A DNA stretch of 15,815 nt from DATDYA01 sp035289165 (GTDB lineage: Bacteria; Patescibacteriota; Patescibacteriia; Magasanikbacterales; GWA2-37-8): the NCBI GenBank assembly GCA_035289165.1, contig DATDYA010000064.1, positions 1-15,815 of the forward strand, given 5' to 3'. The notes beneath the pieces are model-generated. The model saw only the letters and a list, made by a program, of their open reading frames with translations. It made no database searches and was not told where the DNA came from. Position numbers and translations under genes: made by a program. This document shows, piece after piece, positions 7,018 through 14,409 of this stretch (positions are counted from its first letter, which is position 1; each line of letters starts with the position of its first letter).

Positions 7018-8763
7018 TTAATTCGGATTCCAAATTCTCCACCCAGTATAGGCATTCATATAATAAGCTGAAGTGGCTCCGGCCGTTTTTTTAATCTTTA
7101 TAACTGCTGTGCCGTTATATCTTTCGGCCAACATGGGGCCGCTATAGTTGGGATAAACTAAATAGCTATAAACAGCATGGTCGCTGTACATTATCCGAAT
7201 CCGGCCATTATTTAATGGAGTGATAGACACCAAATAGCGGTTGGCCAGACCAGCTCTTCTCGGGTTAAAATACCTTAAATATTTATGGTAACCATTTAGC
7301 GGAACAGTATTGACTTCATCAATAATATTGTCACCATCATTGTCTATAAGATCGCCAGTAAGTTCGATGCCGTTTGTGCGGATAGAGTCGTCGAAGTCCA
7401 AGTTATTGGAAATATAAGTAGTGGGGTCGGGGTTAAAGCAGGCGTTCACAAAGGCAGTTTTACTGCCCAAACCATCATGATCCAGATCGCGATAAAAGTT
7501 TTGCTTTCCAAGAATAGTATTGTTGTGGTCGTCACAATCTAGAGCTGTTTCTACCCCGTCGTTATCAAAGTCCCGGTCATTAACATCAGAATTATTAGCA
7601 ACAAAGCCAGCCTGTAGAGCGCAGAGCTCAACCGCCGCTCCGGCACCCAATCCATCTCCGTCTTGATCTTGGTAAAAAATTTGTGTGTCAAGCAGGGCTA
7701 CGTTATGGTCATCGCAATCTAAGCTGGTAATAAGCCCATCGTTATCAAAATCATAATCAGCCTGTGGTCGTTTGCTGTCTAAATAATTAGCGACATAACC
7801 AGTCGGAGGAATTAAAGAAATAGAGGTGGTTGTAATATTTGAACCAAACCCATCGCCATCCAAATCTTGGAAGTAGGTTTGGGTAAAATTGCTGTGCCAG
7901 GTGATAGCAGAGGTGTTGTCATGTGCAACGTACGCATTCTTTCGGGTGTTAGTTTCATTAGGGATTAAAACAAAACCCTCTCTTGCACTTCCTGGTACGT
8001 TGGTGTATTTGTTCAATACCGTACCGTCTGGTTTCATTTCGACCAACAAGTTTATGCTATCGTCATAGAGAACGAATAAAGTGCCGGTGTCCAAGTTAAA
8101 GAAAAGATCTGAAACATCCTTTTTTGGCAGACTGGGATCCATGGTGATTTCTCCGACTAGGGACACTTGGCCCGAAAGGTCTTTGTTTACATTAAAGACA
8201 TAGAGTGAAGAGTTGTTAGTGCTTACAGTATCGGTTAAGTTATATTCTCTTTGCACGCCAACATAAAAGACACCGCCAGAACTAGAGTCGGCGAAATCAT
8301 GAAATTCGTTTGGTACGAAAGCTAGGCCCTCAAGGCCAGCGTTGCCCATCCCCGGAAGCCAGTTATTCAGGCTCCAAGATTTAGTAATGCGGGGAGTGCT
8401 GGGCGGGGCAGACCAATCAAATTCTAAAATCGCGGGAGCGTTTTCAACACCAATATAGATATAGCTACTGTTTGGATCAATGATCGTTAATGCTTCATAG
8501 TCGCCGCCACCTCTCCACTCTATTTGGTTCGAACCATTTCTGTCCATCATAGTTACACGGTTTTTACCATCGCTGGTTGGGTCGCTAACCGAGAACAGCT
8601 TATTTGTGCGCGAATTCCAGGCCAAACCACTGGGTTCGTATGGTGCGGAAAGGGGAATCGTAACAGATCCAGTGCCCGGCCAAGTTAAATTGGCCCCAAA
8701 AGCAGACGCCGGTACGAAGAGAATCCCGAGGACTAAATAGAAAATGCTAAAACGATTTCTCAT
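7018..8763 (-). CDS. Secreted YjiK/SdiA-regulated-type propeller with MopE-like calcium repeats
   Basis: Residues 1-23 are a Sec signal peptide ending in SAFG. Residues about 25-290 match the SdiA-regulated/YjiK propeller family: EPSGLAWNSRTNKLFSVSD (43-61), LEGLAFVPNE (144-153), DVSDLFFNLDTGTLFVLYD (216-234) and AREGFVLIPNE (260-270). Residues about 297-483 are acidic repeats of the MopE/thrombospondin-type-3 kind. DLDGDGFG, DQDGDGLG and DLDHDGLG alternate with DFDNDG and DCDDHN, and the run ends in IDNDGDNIIDE; these should bind calcium or another metal. A C-terminal domain (490-581) of unknown type ends in WNPN. There is no LPXTG motif or C-terminal membrane anchor, so release or non-covalent surface attachment is expected. 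The leader lacks a Shine-Dalgarno. The substrate or role is unknown. Confidence 0.82.
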   Translation of the reverse strand: MRNRFSIFYLVLGILFVPASAFGANLTWPGTGSVTIPLSAPYEPSGLAWNSRTNKLFSVSDPTSDGKNRVTMMDRNGSNQIEWRGGGDYEALTIIDPNSSYIYIGVENAPAILEFDWSAPPSTPRITKSWSLNNWLPGMGNAGLEGLAFVPNEFHDFADSSSGGVFYVGVQREYNLTDTVSTNNSSLYVFNVNKDLSGQVSLVGEITMDPSLPKKDVSDLFFNLDTGTLFVLYDDSINLLVEMKPDGTVLNKYTNVPGSAREGFVLIPNETNTRKNAYVAHDNTSAITWHSNFTQTYFQDLDGDGFGSNITTTSISLIPPTGYVANYLDSKRPQADYDFDNDGLITSLDCDDHNVALLDTQIFYQDQDGDGLGAGAAVELCALQAGFVANNSDVNDRDFDNDGVETALDCDDHNNTILGKQNFYRDLDHDGLGSKTAFVNACFNPDPTTYISNNLDFDDSIRTNGIELTGDLIDNDGDNIIDEVNTVPLNGYHKYLRYFNPRRAGLANRYLVSITPLNNGRIRIMYSDHAVYSYLVYPNYSGPMLAERYNGTAVIKIKKTAGATSAYYMNAYTGWRIWNPN

Positions 8764-8789
8764 AGAAAATTAAAAAAAGTTAACTGAAA

Positions 8790-8818
8790 AGTATACCATA
8801 ATCATATGCTTTTGTTAA
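8790..8818 (-). promoter_or_regulatory. Promoter of the YjiK/MopE-like gene
   Basis: Leftward TTAACA (8813-8818), 17 bp, TATACT (8790-8795) with an extended -10 TGG immediately before it. The start is near 8783, with a leader of about 20 nt. Confidence 0.75.
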
Positions 8819-8872
8819 CCCATTAGTTACAGTCAAGAGCATTAAGTTTGGTGTCGGTTTTAACGAGAATAC

Positions 8873-8903
8873 AGAAACCATTTGCTGACGGCAGATGGTT
8901 TCT
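8873..8903. terminator. Long hairpin downstream of the Ig-like gene, possible terminator
   Basis: AGAAACCAT (8873-8881) and ATGGTTTCT (8895-8903) extend inward through TTGC/GCAG to a 13-bp stem with a 5-base loop. On the minus-strand transcript one inner pair becomes C-A, and the following bases GTATTCTCG are a poor T tract. It is either a weak terminator of the Ig-like gene or an RNA-end stabiliser. Confidence 0.45.
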
Positions 8904-8936
8904 CGCGCTAGGTTATTTTAGCAAGGTAAACAGGAA

Positions 8937-10592
8937 TTAGTTTGGCATCCAGAAGAAACTGTTGGGAGAATAGCCAATGTTTCCGGCGTCGTCATAAGCC
9001 TTGGCTTGGAAATGGTAATTGCGACCACCCGGCAAAAAGCCGATATTCCCGCAGGTGAGAGGGTTAAAATAACGGCTACAGGTGTAAGTAGGAAGTTGGC
9101 TGAAATCTTCTCCCTCCGCGGCAATAAAGAATTCCATTTTATTAACTACCCCGCTATTGTCGTTCCCCGTAACAGTGTAAACGAAACCATGGCCTTCCGC
9201 GCTGGTGGACGTATTAGGAGCGGCCTCAACTGAAACTATTGGGGCCTCGGAATCGTTATTTAATCTTGCGAGAGGGGTGTTACCGCTCGCAAGATTCAGG
9301 ATTACCCACCCACTCCAAGCCTGATTATCTGCGGCGTCATAAACTGCCGCGTCATATCGGTGTTCCCCGGCGCTTAACGGTCCAGTAGAGAGGGCACAGG
9401 TCTCTGACCACTCACATGTTTTGACGACATCAGATTTTCTGATTTCAATTCTCCTCACTCGGTAATTGTCTGTAGCTCGCGCGGTCAGGGTTACTTTTTC
9501 GCCTGGTAAAGGATTGTCTTTACTTGGGATCAAGATAATCTGGGGTAGCGTTCGATCAAATACCGGGGTATCGAAATAATACATCATTGACATACCACGG
9601 TTACCGGCCGCGTCGTAGGCATAGGCTTGGTAAGCGTAACGTTTGTTGAATTGGAGTATGGTGTTGTTGGATTCGGTACAAGATGCGGGAGAGGGTTTTG
9701 CCCCGCAAGTGAAAACCGGGCTACCCATTGTCTGGCCAACCTCGGTTATATAAATTTCTGTTCTAGAAATTCGCCCACTGTTATCGGTGGCCACGGCTTT
9801 AATTTCGTATTGTTGTCCCCTCTCCAAGGTTTGGGAGGTGAGAACTCCGCTGATTCTGACTTGGGGGGCTTCGGAATCAACGCCGTTTTCTATAATCGTT
9901 ACTGCGGCCGAACGAACCCAGAATTTTCCCCAAGGTTTAATGTAATTGCCGTCTGTATCAGTTACAATAAAGACATATTTATGTTCACCAATATCTTCGT
10001 CCGTAAACGGTCCGACCGTCGTGCCACAAGTTTTTTCGGAGGAGCAGGTTTTGAGGAGGTTCCCGTCCATGTATATCTCAATTTTAGATATCCCTTTATT
10101 ATCTTTGGCGGTAATTTCTAAAGAAAAGTTTTCTCCCGGAGTCACCTGGTGATTAGAAGTGGTGATTTTGGTAAAGACTGGTTTTTGAGTATCTTTTTTG
10201 GTGGGAGTGACCAAGAAACGCCCGGTTACGGTTTTGCCCGATTCAAGATTATGTCCTTGGACGTCAATCGCGGTAACCCGGTAGCTAAACCAGGTTGGTT
10301 TTTTGACTGCAAAGGGGCCAACTGTCTGTTGGCAAAAGAAAGTGCTCAAACATTTGTAATGAGTATCAGAAATTTTCATTTCAATCCTGTCTGCCGGTTG
10401 CCCATCAAAGGTGGCCGCCAGGGCTGTGACCGTCAAAACGTCCTGGTCGGAAATTTTTCCGGCCGAGACAATAGTTTTTAAAAATGGACGTGTGGCAACA
10501 TTAGCCGCCATAGCTTGTTCGCTGCTTAAAATAAAAAAACCTAATCCAAAAACGACTAGGCCGACAGCGAGCAAGAGAAATTTGTTCTTCAT
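8937..10592 (-). CDS. Secreted protein with five Ig-like domains, each with a cysteine pair
   Basis: A Sec signal peptide (1-29, cleavage after AMA) precedes five bacterial Ig/cadherin-like beta domains at about 31-131, 135-230, 238-342, 346-435 and 448-551. Domain starts are marked by DTQKPVF, DSEAPQV, DRTLPQI and DSEAPIV, with inner signatures such as KDNKGISKIEIYMDG and AYDAAGNRG. Each domain has one close cysteine pair: 81/87, 183/189, 296/305, 393/399 and 505/514, giving three CX5C and two CX8C. This suggests five intradomain disulfides in an oxidising extracellular place. There is no membrane anchor; the end is FFWMPN, like the WNPN end of the next gene. An adhesin or envelope-layer component is plausible but not shown. 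The start has a weak AAAGAG site. Confidence 0.82.
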   Translation of the reverse strand: MKNKFLLLAVGLVVFGLGFFILSSEQAMAANVATRPFLKTIVSAGKISDQDVLTVTALAATFDGQPADRIEMKISDTHYKCLSTFFCQQTVGPFAVKKPTWFSYRVTAIDVQGHNLESGKTVTGRFLVTPTKKDTQKPVFTKITTSNHQVTPGENFSLEITAKDNKGISKIEIYMDGNLLKTCSSEKTCGTTVGPFTDEDIGEHKYVFIVTDTDGNYIKPWGKFWVRSAAVTIIENGVDSEAPQVRISGVLTSQTLERGQQYEIKAVATDNSGRISRTEIYITEVGQTMGSPVFTCGAKPSPASCTESNNTILQFNKRYAYQAYAYDAAGNRGMSMMYYFDTPVFDRTLPQIILIPSKDNPLPGEKVTLTARATDNYRVRRIEIRKSDVVKTCEWSETCALSTGPLSAGEHRYDAAVYDAADNQAWSGWVILNLASGNTPLARLNNDSEAPIVSVEAAPNTSTSAEGHGFVYTVTGNDNSGVVNKMEFFIAAEGEDFSQLPTYTCSRYFNPLTCGNIGFLPGGRNYHFQAKAYDDAGNIGYSPNSFFWMPN

Positions 10593-10640
10593 AGCTCTTT
10601 ATTTAAAGAAATAAATTTTTAATTAACTAGTAACTTAATT

Positions 10641-10669
10641 AGTATAGCATAAAAAAACGCTTTTGTCAA
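10641..10669 (-). promoter_or_regulatory. Promoter of the Ig-like gene
   Basis: Leftward TTGACA (10664-10669), 17 bp, TATACT (10641-10646). The start is near 10634 and the leader about 42 nt. It sits just after the rmuC stop, so the gene is not dependent on rmuC transcription. Confidence 0.82.
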
Positions 10670-10688
10670 CCGGGGTTAAAAAATTATT

Positions 10689-11774
10689 TTATACTTCTTC
10701 AAGTTGCGGCTTTTCTAAGACGAGTGGTTCGACATTTTTTTCTCCATCGGTGATCCGCATTACGTCTTTGTCGATTTTATTAAATTCTTTGTAAGCGGAA
10801 TTATAAGAATTTACTGTTGTCCCGAGGTTGTTGCCAAGTTTTTTTAGATACTCATCATACGCTAGAAGGTGTTTACCAAGTTCTTCCACTCGTTTTCTAA
10901 TTTCTTTGGCTGATTCTTCTATCTGCAGAGCCCGTAAACCTTGTAAAACAGTTTGCAAGTAGGCCAAAAAAGATGTTGGTGAAACAATGATCACATGTTT
11001 TTCTCGGAAAGCATATTCAATAAGATCGTGCGTATTAATTTTTAAGGCCCCAACTTTATTTATTAGTAAATCATAGTAGATCCCCTCAGCCGGGATGAAC
11101 ATAAAAGCAAAGTCCATCGTGCCTTCTTTTGGCTTAATATACTTATTTGTTTCGTCGATTCGGTTTTTTAAATCCTGAACAAAACTTTTTTCCAACTCTT
11201 TTTTTCTTTCCGCATCTTTTTCTTCAATTAGGCGGTTATAGTTTTCTAAACTAAATTTGGAGTCAATTGGTATGATTTTCTCTTTTACAAACACCACCGC
11301 GTCCACGATATCGCCGTCAGAAAATTTATATTGCATTTCATAGCTACCGGGCGGCAAAACATTTTTTAAAACATTTTCTAAATAATATTCACCCAAGATG
11401 CCCCGATGTTTCGGATTTTGCAAAATGTTTTCTAGATTTTCCAGTTGTTCGGCGAAACCGATTACTTGTTTGTTAGTTTCATCGAGCTTGGTCAGCCTCT
11501 CTGTAACATCCGTGATAATCTTTGTGCTGTTTTGGAATTGGGACTGAATGGTTCGGTTTAAATTATTTTGTGTATCATTGACGACTCGATGCGTTTCCGA
11601 CATTTTTTGGTCAATTTGTCGTGTTAAATCTTGTATTTGGTTTTGCAACATGACAAACGAGTTGTTGTCTGTCTCACCACGACGAGACTTTCTTTGGGAC
11701 AAAAGCAAAAACAATATTGTGGCTAAGCCGCCGCCAAGCAAAATGATAAGTACAACTAGTAACGTCTCTTGCAT
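10689..11774 (-). CDS. rmuC: RmuC-family DNA recombination protein
   Basis: The 361-residue protein has an N-terminal membrane segment (5-26), a long coiled coil (about 40-120) and the RmuC nuclease-like domain (about 122-300). Visible motifs are GILGEYYLENVL (125-136), DGDIVDAVV (153-161) and IIPIDSKF (167-174), a PD-(D/E)XK-like arrangement with Asp158, Asp171 and Lys173. FMFIPAEGIYYDLL (225-237) is also characteristic. RmuC limits inversions at short inverted repeats in E. coli; the mechanism is not fully known. A TATACT (11779-11784, minus strand) lies five bases before the ATG, suggesting a nearly leaderless transcript, though no good -35 is seen. It is divergent from the metallopeptidase gene. 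Confidence 0.9.
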   Translation of the reverse strand: MQETLLVVLIILLGGGLATILFLLLSQRKSRRGETDNNSFVMLQNQIQDLTRQIDQKMSETHRVVNDTQNNLNRTIQSQFQNSTKIITDVTERLTKLDETNKQVIGFAEQLENLENILQNPKHRGILGEYYLENVLKNVLPPGSYEMQYKFSDGDIVDAVVFVKEKIIPIDSKFSLENYNRLIEEKDAERKKELEKSFVQDLKNRIDETNKYIKPKEGTMDFAFMFIPAEGIYYDLLINKVGALKINTHDLIEYAFREKHVIIVSPTSFLAYLQTVLQGLRALQIEESAKEIRKRVEELGKHLLAYDEYLKKLGNNLGTTVNSYNSAYKEFNKIDKDVMRITDGEKNVEPLVLEKPQLEEV

Positions 11775-11844
11775 AATTAGTATAATTCTTGGTAAGATAA
11801 CTTCGCTTTAGTTTAGCATTTTTTGAGATAATTGAAAAGAAAAT

Positions 11845-13188
11845 ATGAGCCACGAGCAAATCAGTCTTAAAGCCGACGAGACCGAGTTAGCCGAACGGCG
11901 CGCCGAACACGAGGTTCTGGCGGTTGAATTTTTAAGAAGAGAAACTGTGCACCAAAAAGCCGCCCTGTTAGGTCTTTTGGAGAGAATGGTAATGTCTGGT
12001 CGAATCGAGAAGTTAAGTTTGCGCATAGAGGAAGATTTACCCAGGCTCTGGCAACTTTTGTCTGATCATTTTGGAAAACAGTACGAGCCCTTACAGGACG
12101 TCATCCTAGCCGACAAGGCCTTTTTTCAGCGTCTTTATGACATTTATAACGCTTATCGGACAGAATGCCGTAAAACTGAAGATGGCTTGGAAAAATTGAG
12201 GCAAAATTTTTTTGGTGACGATAAAGACAGAAAACCAGAACAAATGTGGGGCAAAAAGATTTTTGAGCACATGACCGGTGGGGCACCAAAAGGCATGGTA
12301 GCGTTTAGTTCTAAAGAAGCTTTTGTAATTATTAGCTACGACAAAAAAGAAGATTACCAAATATTTTTAAGTCGAGTCGGTACCAGTGCCGAGATCACTG
12401 AAGAAAGTGCGGGCATTTATGCCCAGGCTATGTATTTTTTGGCTGGGACAGTAAGTTTAAGAGTGGTGGTTATAAACGGTGGCCTTGGGCGGACCAGAGG
12501 GGCTTCGTCTATCGTGGCGCACGAGAGACAGCATTTTGTAAACGACCGACTGGTGGGTGGGAAGCACCCCGAACACATGTTTACTGCTTTGGAGCAGAAA
12601 TATTATGAGCAACAGGGATTAAGAGGGCCAGAACTGCAAACGAAAGTGAACGAAACAGCTCTTCTGAACCCGCTTAAAAACGAAGTCCTGGCTTACATTA
12701 GAGATGGTACAAGCGGGAAAGAGATGTGTACTATTGGGGGTAAAGATATCGACGTGGGGTTTTACTCTTTGCTGAAAAATGGTCGGGCCTACAGGCAAGT
12801 GTTTGAATTGATGGGTAGTAGCAGATTGCGTCAGGCCGCCGAAGAACAGTTGGCTCTAATTGCTCGTAGCGTTGACGGTTTAAAGGGTTTTAGTAGCCAA
12901 GAGGCCAAAGCTATCCTAGTTAACGAGTTAATAAGCGTGCCCTTTCTTGTGATGGCCGAAGAAATCGAAAAATTGGGCAAATATTACAGCCGACGTTTAC
13001 GTGATATTGGGAAAATAAAAAGGGCGGTTAGAAAACATACGTTTAAGAGTTTTGATAAAGAACAAGAAGCTTTTTTAACCATGCGGCCTTATGATGGCCA
13101 TACAATAGACGCTCGTAAAGTTGAAGATATAAAGCAACAACTGTTAAAAATAGACCCCACGATTGATTTTTCCGACAGTCAGACTTGA
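11845..13188 (+). CDS. Putative cytoplasmic zinc metallopeptidase with HERQH motif
   Basis: The 447-residue protein carries HERQH (226-230) within SSIVAHERQHFVNDRL, matching HExxH zincins, preceded by a hydrophobic strand LRVVVINGG (205-213) as is usual for such active sites. The third zinc ligand could be Glu280 in LLNPLKNEVLAY, 50 residues later, as in gluzin-like layouts; this is a guess. Residues 1-135 are charged and helical, and the C-terminal 330-400 is helical. There is no signal peptide or membrane segment, so it should act in the cytoplasm or be exported by an unknown route. The start has only a weak AAAGA purine stretch; a GATAAT (11827-11832) is a possible -10. I cannot name a family; relatives are likely lineage-specific hypothetical proteins. 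Confidence 0.72.
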   Translation: MSHEQISLKADETELAERRAEHEVLAVEFLRRETVHQKAALLGLLERMVMSGRIEKLSLRIEEDLPRLWQLLSDHFGKQYEPLQDVILADKAFFQRLYDIYNAYRTECRKTEDGLEKLRQNFFGDDKDRKPEQMWGKKIFEHMTGGAPKGMVAFSSKEAFVIISYDKKEDYQIFLSRVGTSAEITEESAGIYAQAMYFLAGTVSLRVVVINGGLGRTRGASSIVAHERQHFVNDRLVGGKHPEHMFTALEQKYYEQQGLRGPELQTKVNETALLNPLKNEVLAYIRDGTSGKEMCTIGGKDIDVGFYSLLKNGRAYRQVFELMGSSRLRQAAEEQLALIARSVDGLKGFSSQEAKAILVNELISVPFLVMAEEIEKLGKYYSRRLRDIGKIKRAVRKHTFKSFDKEQEAFLTMRPYDGHTIDARKVEDIKQQLLKIDPTIDFSDSQT

Positions 13189-13202
13189 TTTTTATCTCAA
13201 GT

Positions 13203-13208
13203 TATAAT
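13203..13208 (+). promoter_or_regulatory. -10 box upstream of tRNA-Arg
   Basis: A perfect TATAAT lies 22 bases before the first base of tRNA-Arg. No -35 at standard spacing is convincing: the nearest TTGATT is only 12 bp away. Both tRNAs are probably expressed from here and end at the terminator at 13477. Confidence 0.4.
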
Positions 13209-13230
13209 AGAATTTCCGCACCAAGAATCT

Positions 13231-13302
13231 GCCCCTGTAGTTCAATGGATAGAATAAAACACTCCTAACGTTTAGATCCAGGTTCGATTCCTGGTGGGGG
13301 CA
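13231..13302 (+). tRNA. tRNA-Arg (anticodon CCT)
   Basis: A cloverleaf can be built by hand. The acceptor GCCCCTG pairs with TGGGGGC with two wobbles; the D stem is GTTC/GAAT; the T arm is CCAGG-TTCGATT-CCTGG; the discriminator is A. The anticodon loop CTCCTAA (13262-13268) gives CCT at 13264-13266, reading the AGG arginine codon. The pair closing the anticodon loop is A-C (31/39), a mismatch. The 3' CCA is not encoded. Confidence 0.92.
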
Positions 13303-13350
13303 CAGGTAAGAAGGTAAAGAATCTAAAACTATGGTTTAGTTAGAAAATAA

Positions 13351-13473
13351 CTCGCGTTTCTGTCTGCCATGGCCTCTGGGCCTATGGTCTAGTGGTATGA
13401 CGTCGCATTCGCATTGCGGAGACGGCAGTTCGATTCTGCCTAGGTCCACAGGCGATGGCAGACAGGGGGCGAG
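13351..13473 (+). other. Long leader/trailer stem enclosing tRNA-Ala
   Basis: The flanks of tRNA-Ala are complementary. CTCGC (13351-13355) pairs with GCGAG (13469-13473), TTT with GGG by wobble, CTGTCTGCCAT (13360-13370) with ATGGCAGACAG (13455-13465), and GCCT (13372-13375) with AGGC (13450-13453). There is one bulged G (13356) and one G-G mismatch (13371/13454). That makes about 23 pairs continuing onto the acceptor stem. It would form a precursor hairpin carrying the tRNA as its head, a possible double-strand RNase substrate. Confidence 0.8.
13378..13448 (+). tRNA. tRNA-Ala (anticodon CGC)
   Basis: The acceptor GGGCCTA pairs with TAGGTCC and includes the G3-T70 wobble that identifies alanine tRNAs. 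The anticodon stem TCGCA/TGCGG closes the loop TTCGCAT with anticodon CGC at 13410-13412, reading GCG. The T arm is GGCAG-TTCGATT-CTGCC, the discriminator A, and CCA is not encoded. The D stem has three good pairs. Confidence 0.93.
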
Positions 13474-13476
13474 GTT

Positions 13477-13496
13477 AAAGGACTTGGTCCTTTTTT
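13477..13496 (+). terminator. Terminator of the tRNA unit
   Basis: AAAGGAC (13477-13483) pairs with GTCCTTT (13487-13493) around loop TTG, ending in TTTTTT. Confidence 0.88.
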
Positions 13497-13513
13497 AATT
13501 TTATTAAAACCTG

Positions 13514-13543
13514 CTGTTTGTATACACTAGTCTATACAAACAG
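13514..13543. repeat. 30-bp palindrome upstream of the transporter gene (copy 1)
   Basis: Arms CTGTTTGTATA and TATACAAACAG are perfect complements around CACTAGTC, whose inner ACTAGT is itself a palindrome. The right arm overlaps the AGGAG ribosome-binding sequence (13542-13546). The same palindrome occurs in opposite orientation downstream of the gene at 14299. It could be an operator, an RNA hairpin masking the ribosome binding site, or a recombination site (11+6+11 layout). Confidence 0.85.
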
Positions 13544-13563
13544 GAGATATTTAACCGTAAATT

Positions 13564-14214
13564 ATGTTTAATTTATCTCCAAAATCCTTCCGAAAATTAA
13601 TCATTGCTCTAGCAATTTATCTAACATCCCTGTTAGCCGCCAATACCTTGGGCCTTAAAATCATGCCTTTTATTTTTGGATCGCACCTATCTGTTGCTGT
13701 TTTTTACTTTCCCGCTGTATTTTTAATGACTGATGTTGTGGGTGAAATTTATGGTAAAAGTGTCGCTAAGTTCTTTGTTTTAGCGGGTTTTATTAGCACG
13801 GCTTTGTTTATCGCGTTATCTTTTGTCTCTATCGCCATGCCCTGGTCGCCTGATGGATTGTGGGCAAAAGAAGGGTATAACCTGATGTTCGGGATCTCAA
13901 TTAGAATGTCGATCGCGTCTCTTCTGGCCTTTGTTATCGCTGAATATCAGGATGTATTTTCCTTCTTTTATTTCCGTAACAAGCTCAAAGGACGTTTCTT
14001 TTGGCTAAGATCAATGATTAGTAACCTCTGGTCGCAACTATTAGACACGGTCATTTTCATGGTGGTAGCTTTTGCTGGCGTGTATTCAACCAAAACACTG
14101 ATAAGCATTGTCATTAGTTGGTGGTTATATAAGGTGGCAATGGGGGCGGTGTATTCCCCGTTGTTATACCTAGGCCTGAAATTTTTTAAAGAAAAAGACC
14201 ATGTTCAAAATTAA
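13564..14214 (+). CDS. yhhQ: VUT-family queuosine precursor transporter
   Basis: The 216-residue protein has about six hydrophobic segments (roughly 9-28, 40-60, 68-92, 108-126, 155-173, 178-205) and the COG1738/YhhQ signatures: NTLGLKI (27-33), TDVVGEIYGKS (56-66), AEYQDVFSFF (125-134) and LRSMISNLWSQLLDTVIF (148-165). YhhQ imports the queuosine precursors preQ0 or preQ1 in E. coli; in organisms without the biosynthesis pathway the family may salvage precursors from the surroundings. No tgt or other queuosine gene is in the window and no preQ1 riboswitch is visible. AGGAG lies about 17 bases before the ATG, farther than usual. The gene is bracketed by matching palindromes at 13514 and 14299. 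Confidence 0.88.
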   Translation: MFNLSPKSFRKLIIALAIYLTSLLAANTLGLKIMPFIFGSHLSVAVFYFPAVFLMTDVVGEIYGKSVAKFFVLAGFISTALFIALSFVSIAMPWSPDGLWAKEGYNLMFGISIRMSIASLLAFVIAEYQDVFSFFYFRNKLKGRFFWLRSMISNLWSQLLDTVIFMVVAFAGVYSTKTLISIVISWWLYKVAMGAVYSPLLYLGLKFFKEKDHVQN

Positions 14215-14233
14215 TGTTTCGATCGTAACAAAC

Positions 14234-14260
14234 AAATACCCCCGCCATCGGGGTATTTTT
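14234..14260 (+). terminator. Terminator after the queuosine precursor transporter
   Basis: AAATACCCC (14234-14242) pairs with GGGGTATTT (14250-14258), 7-base loop, then TTTTT. On the minus strand it is followed by TTTGTTTG and may also stop the convergent TrmB-like transcript. Confidence 0.88.
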
Positions 14261-14298
14261 GTGGATAAAGGTGTGTATAAAGTGTGGAATATGTGGAT

Positions 14299-14324
14299 GT
14301 TTGTATAGACTAGTGTATACAAAC
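14299..14324. repeat. 26-bp palindrome downstream of the transporter gene (copy 2)
   Basis: Arms GTTTGTATA and TATACAAAC surround GACTAGTG, the reverse complement of the centre of copy 1. It lies in the 195-bp space between the convergent transporter and TrmB-like genes, where no gene start is near, so an ordinary operator role is hard to see. Nothing else was recognised in 14261-14409. Confidence 0.85.
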
Positions 14325-14409
14325 GTAAGTATTTTTTGTTTTCGCTCTCTAAATTTTGTAACTAGACATAATGGTTTTTTAGTACACATTTTGTGTTCAA
14401 TATGGAACC

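Noticed and set aside
641..13188. Recoded TGA (code 25) as in Gracilibacteria
   Set aside because: The metallopeptidase ends at TGA (13186-13188); reading through would run into tRNA-Arg. All other genes fit the standard code.
13497..13563. preQ1 riboswitch ahead of the transporter gene
   Set aside because: No preQ1 aptamer pattern is present; the leader is taken up by the palindrome.
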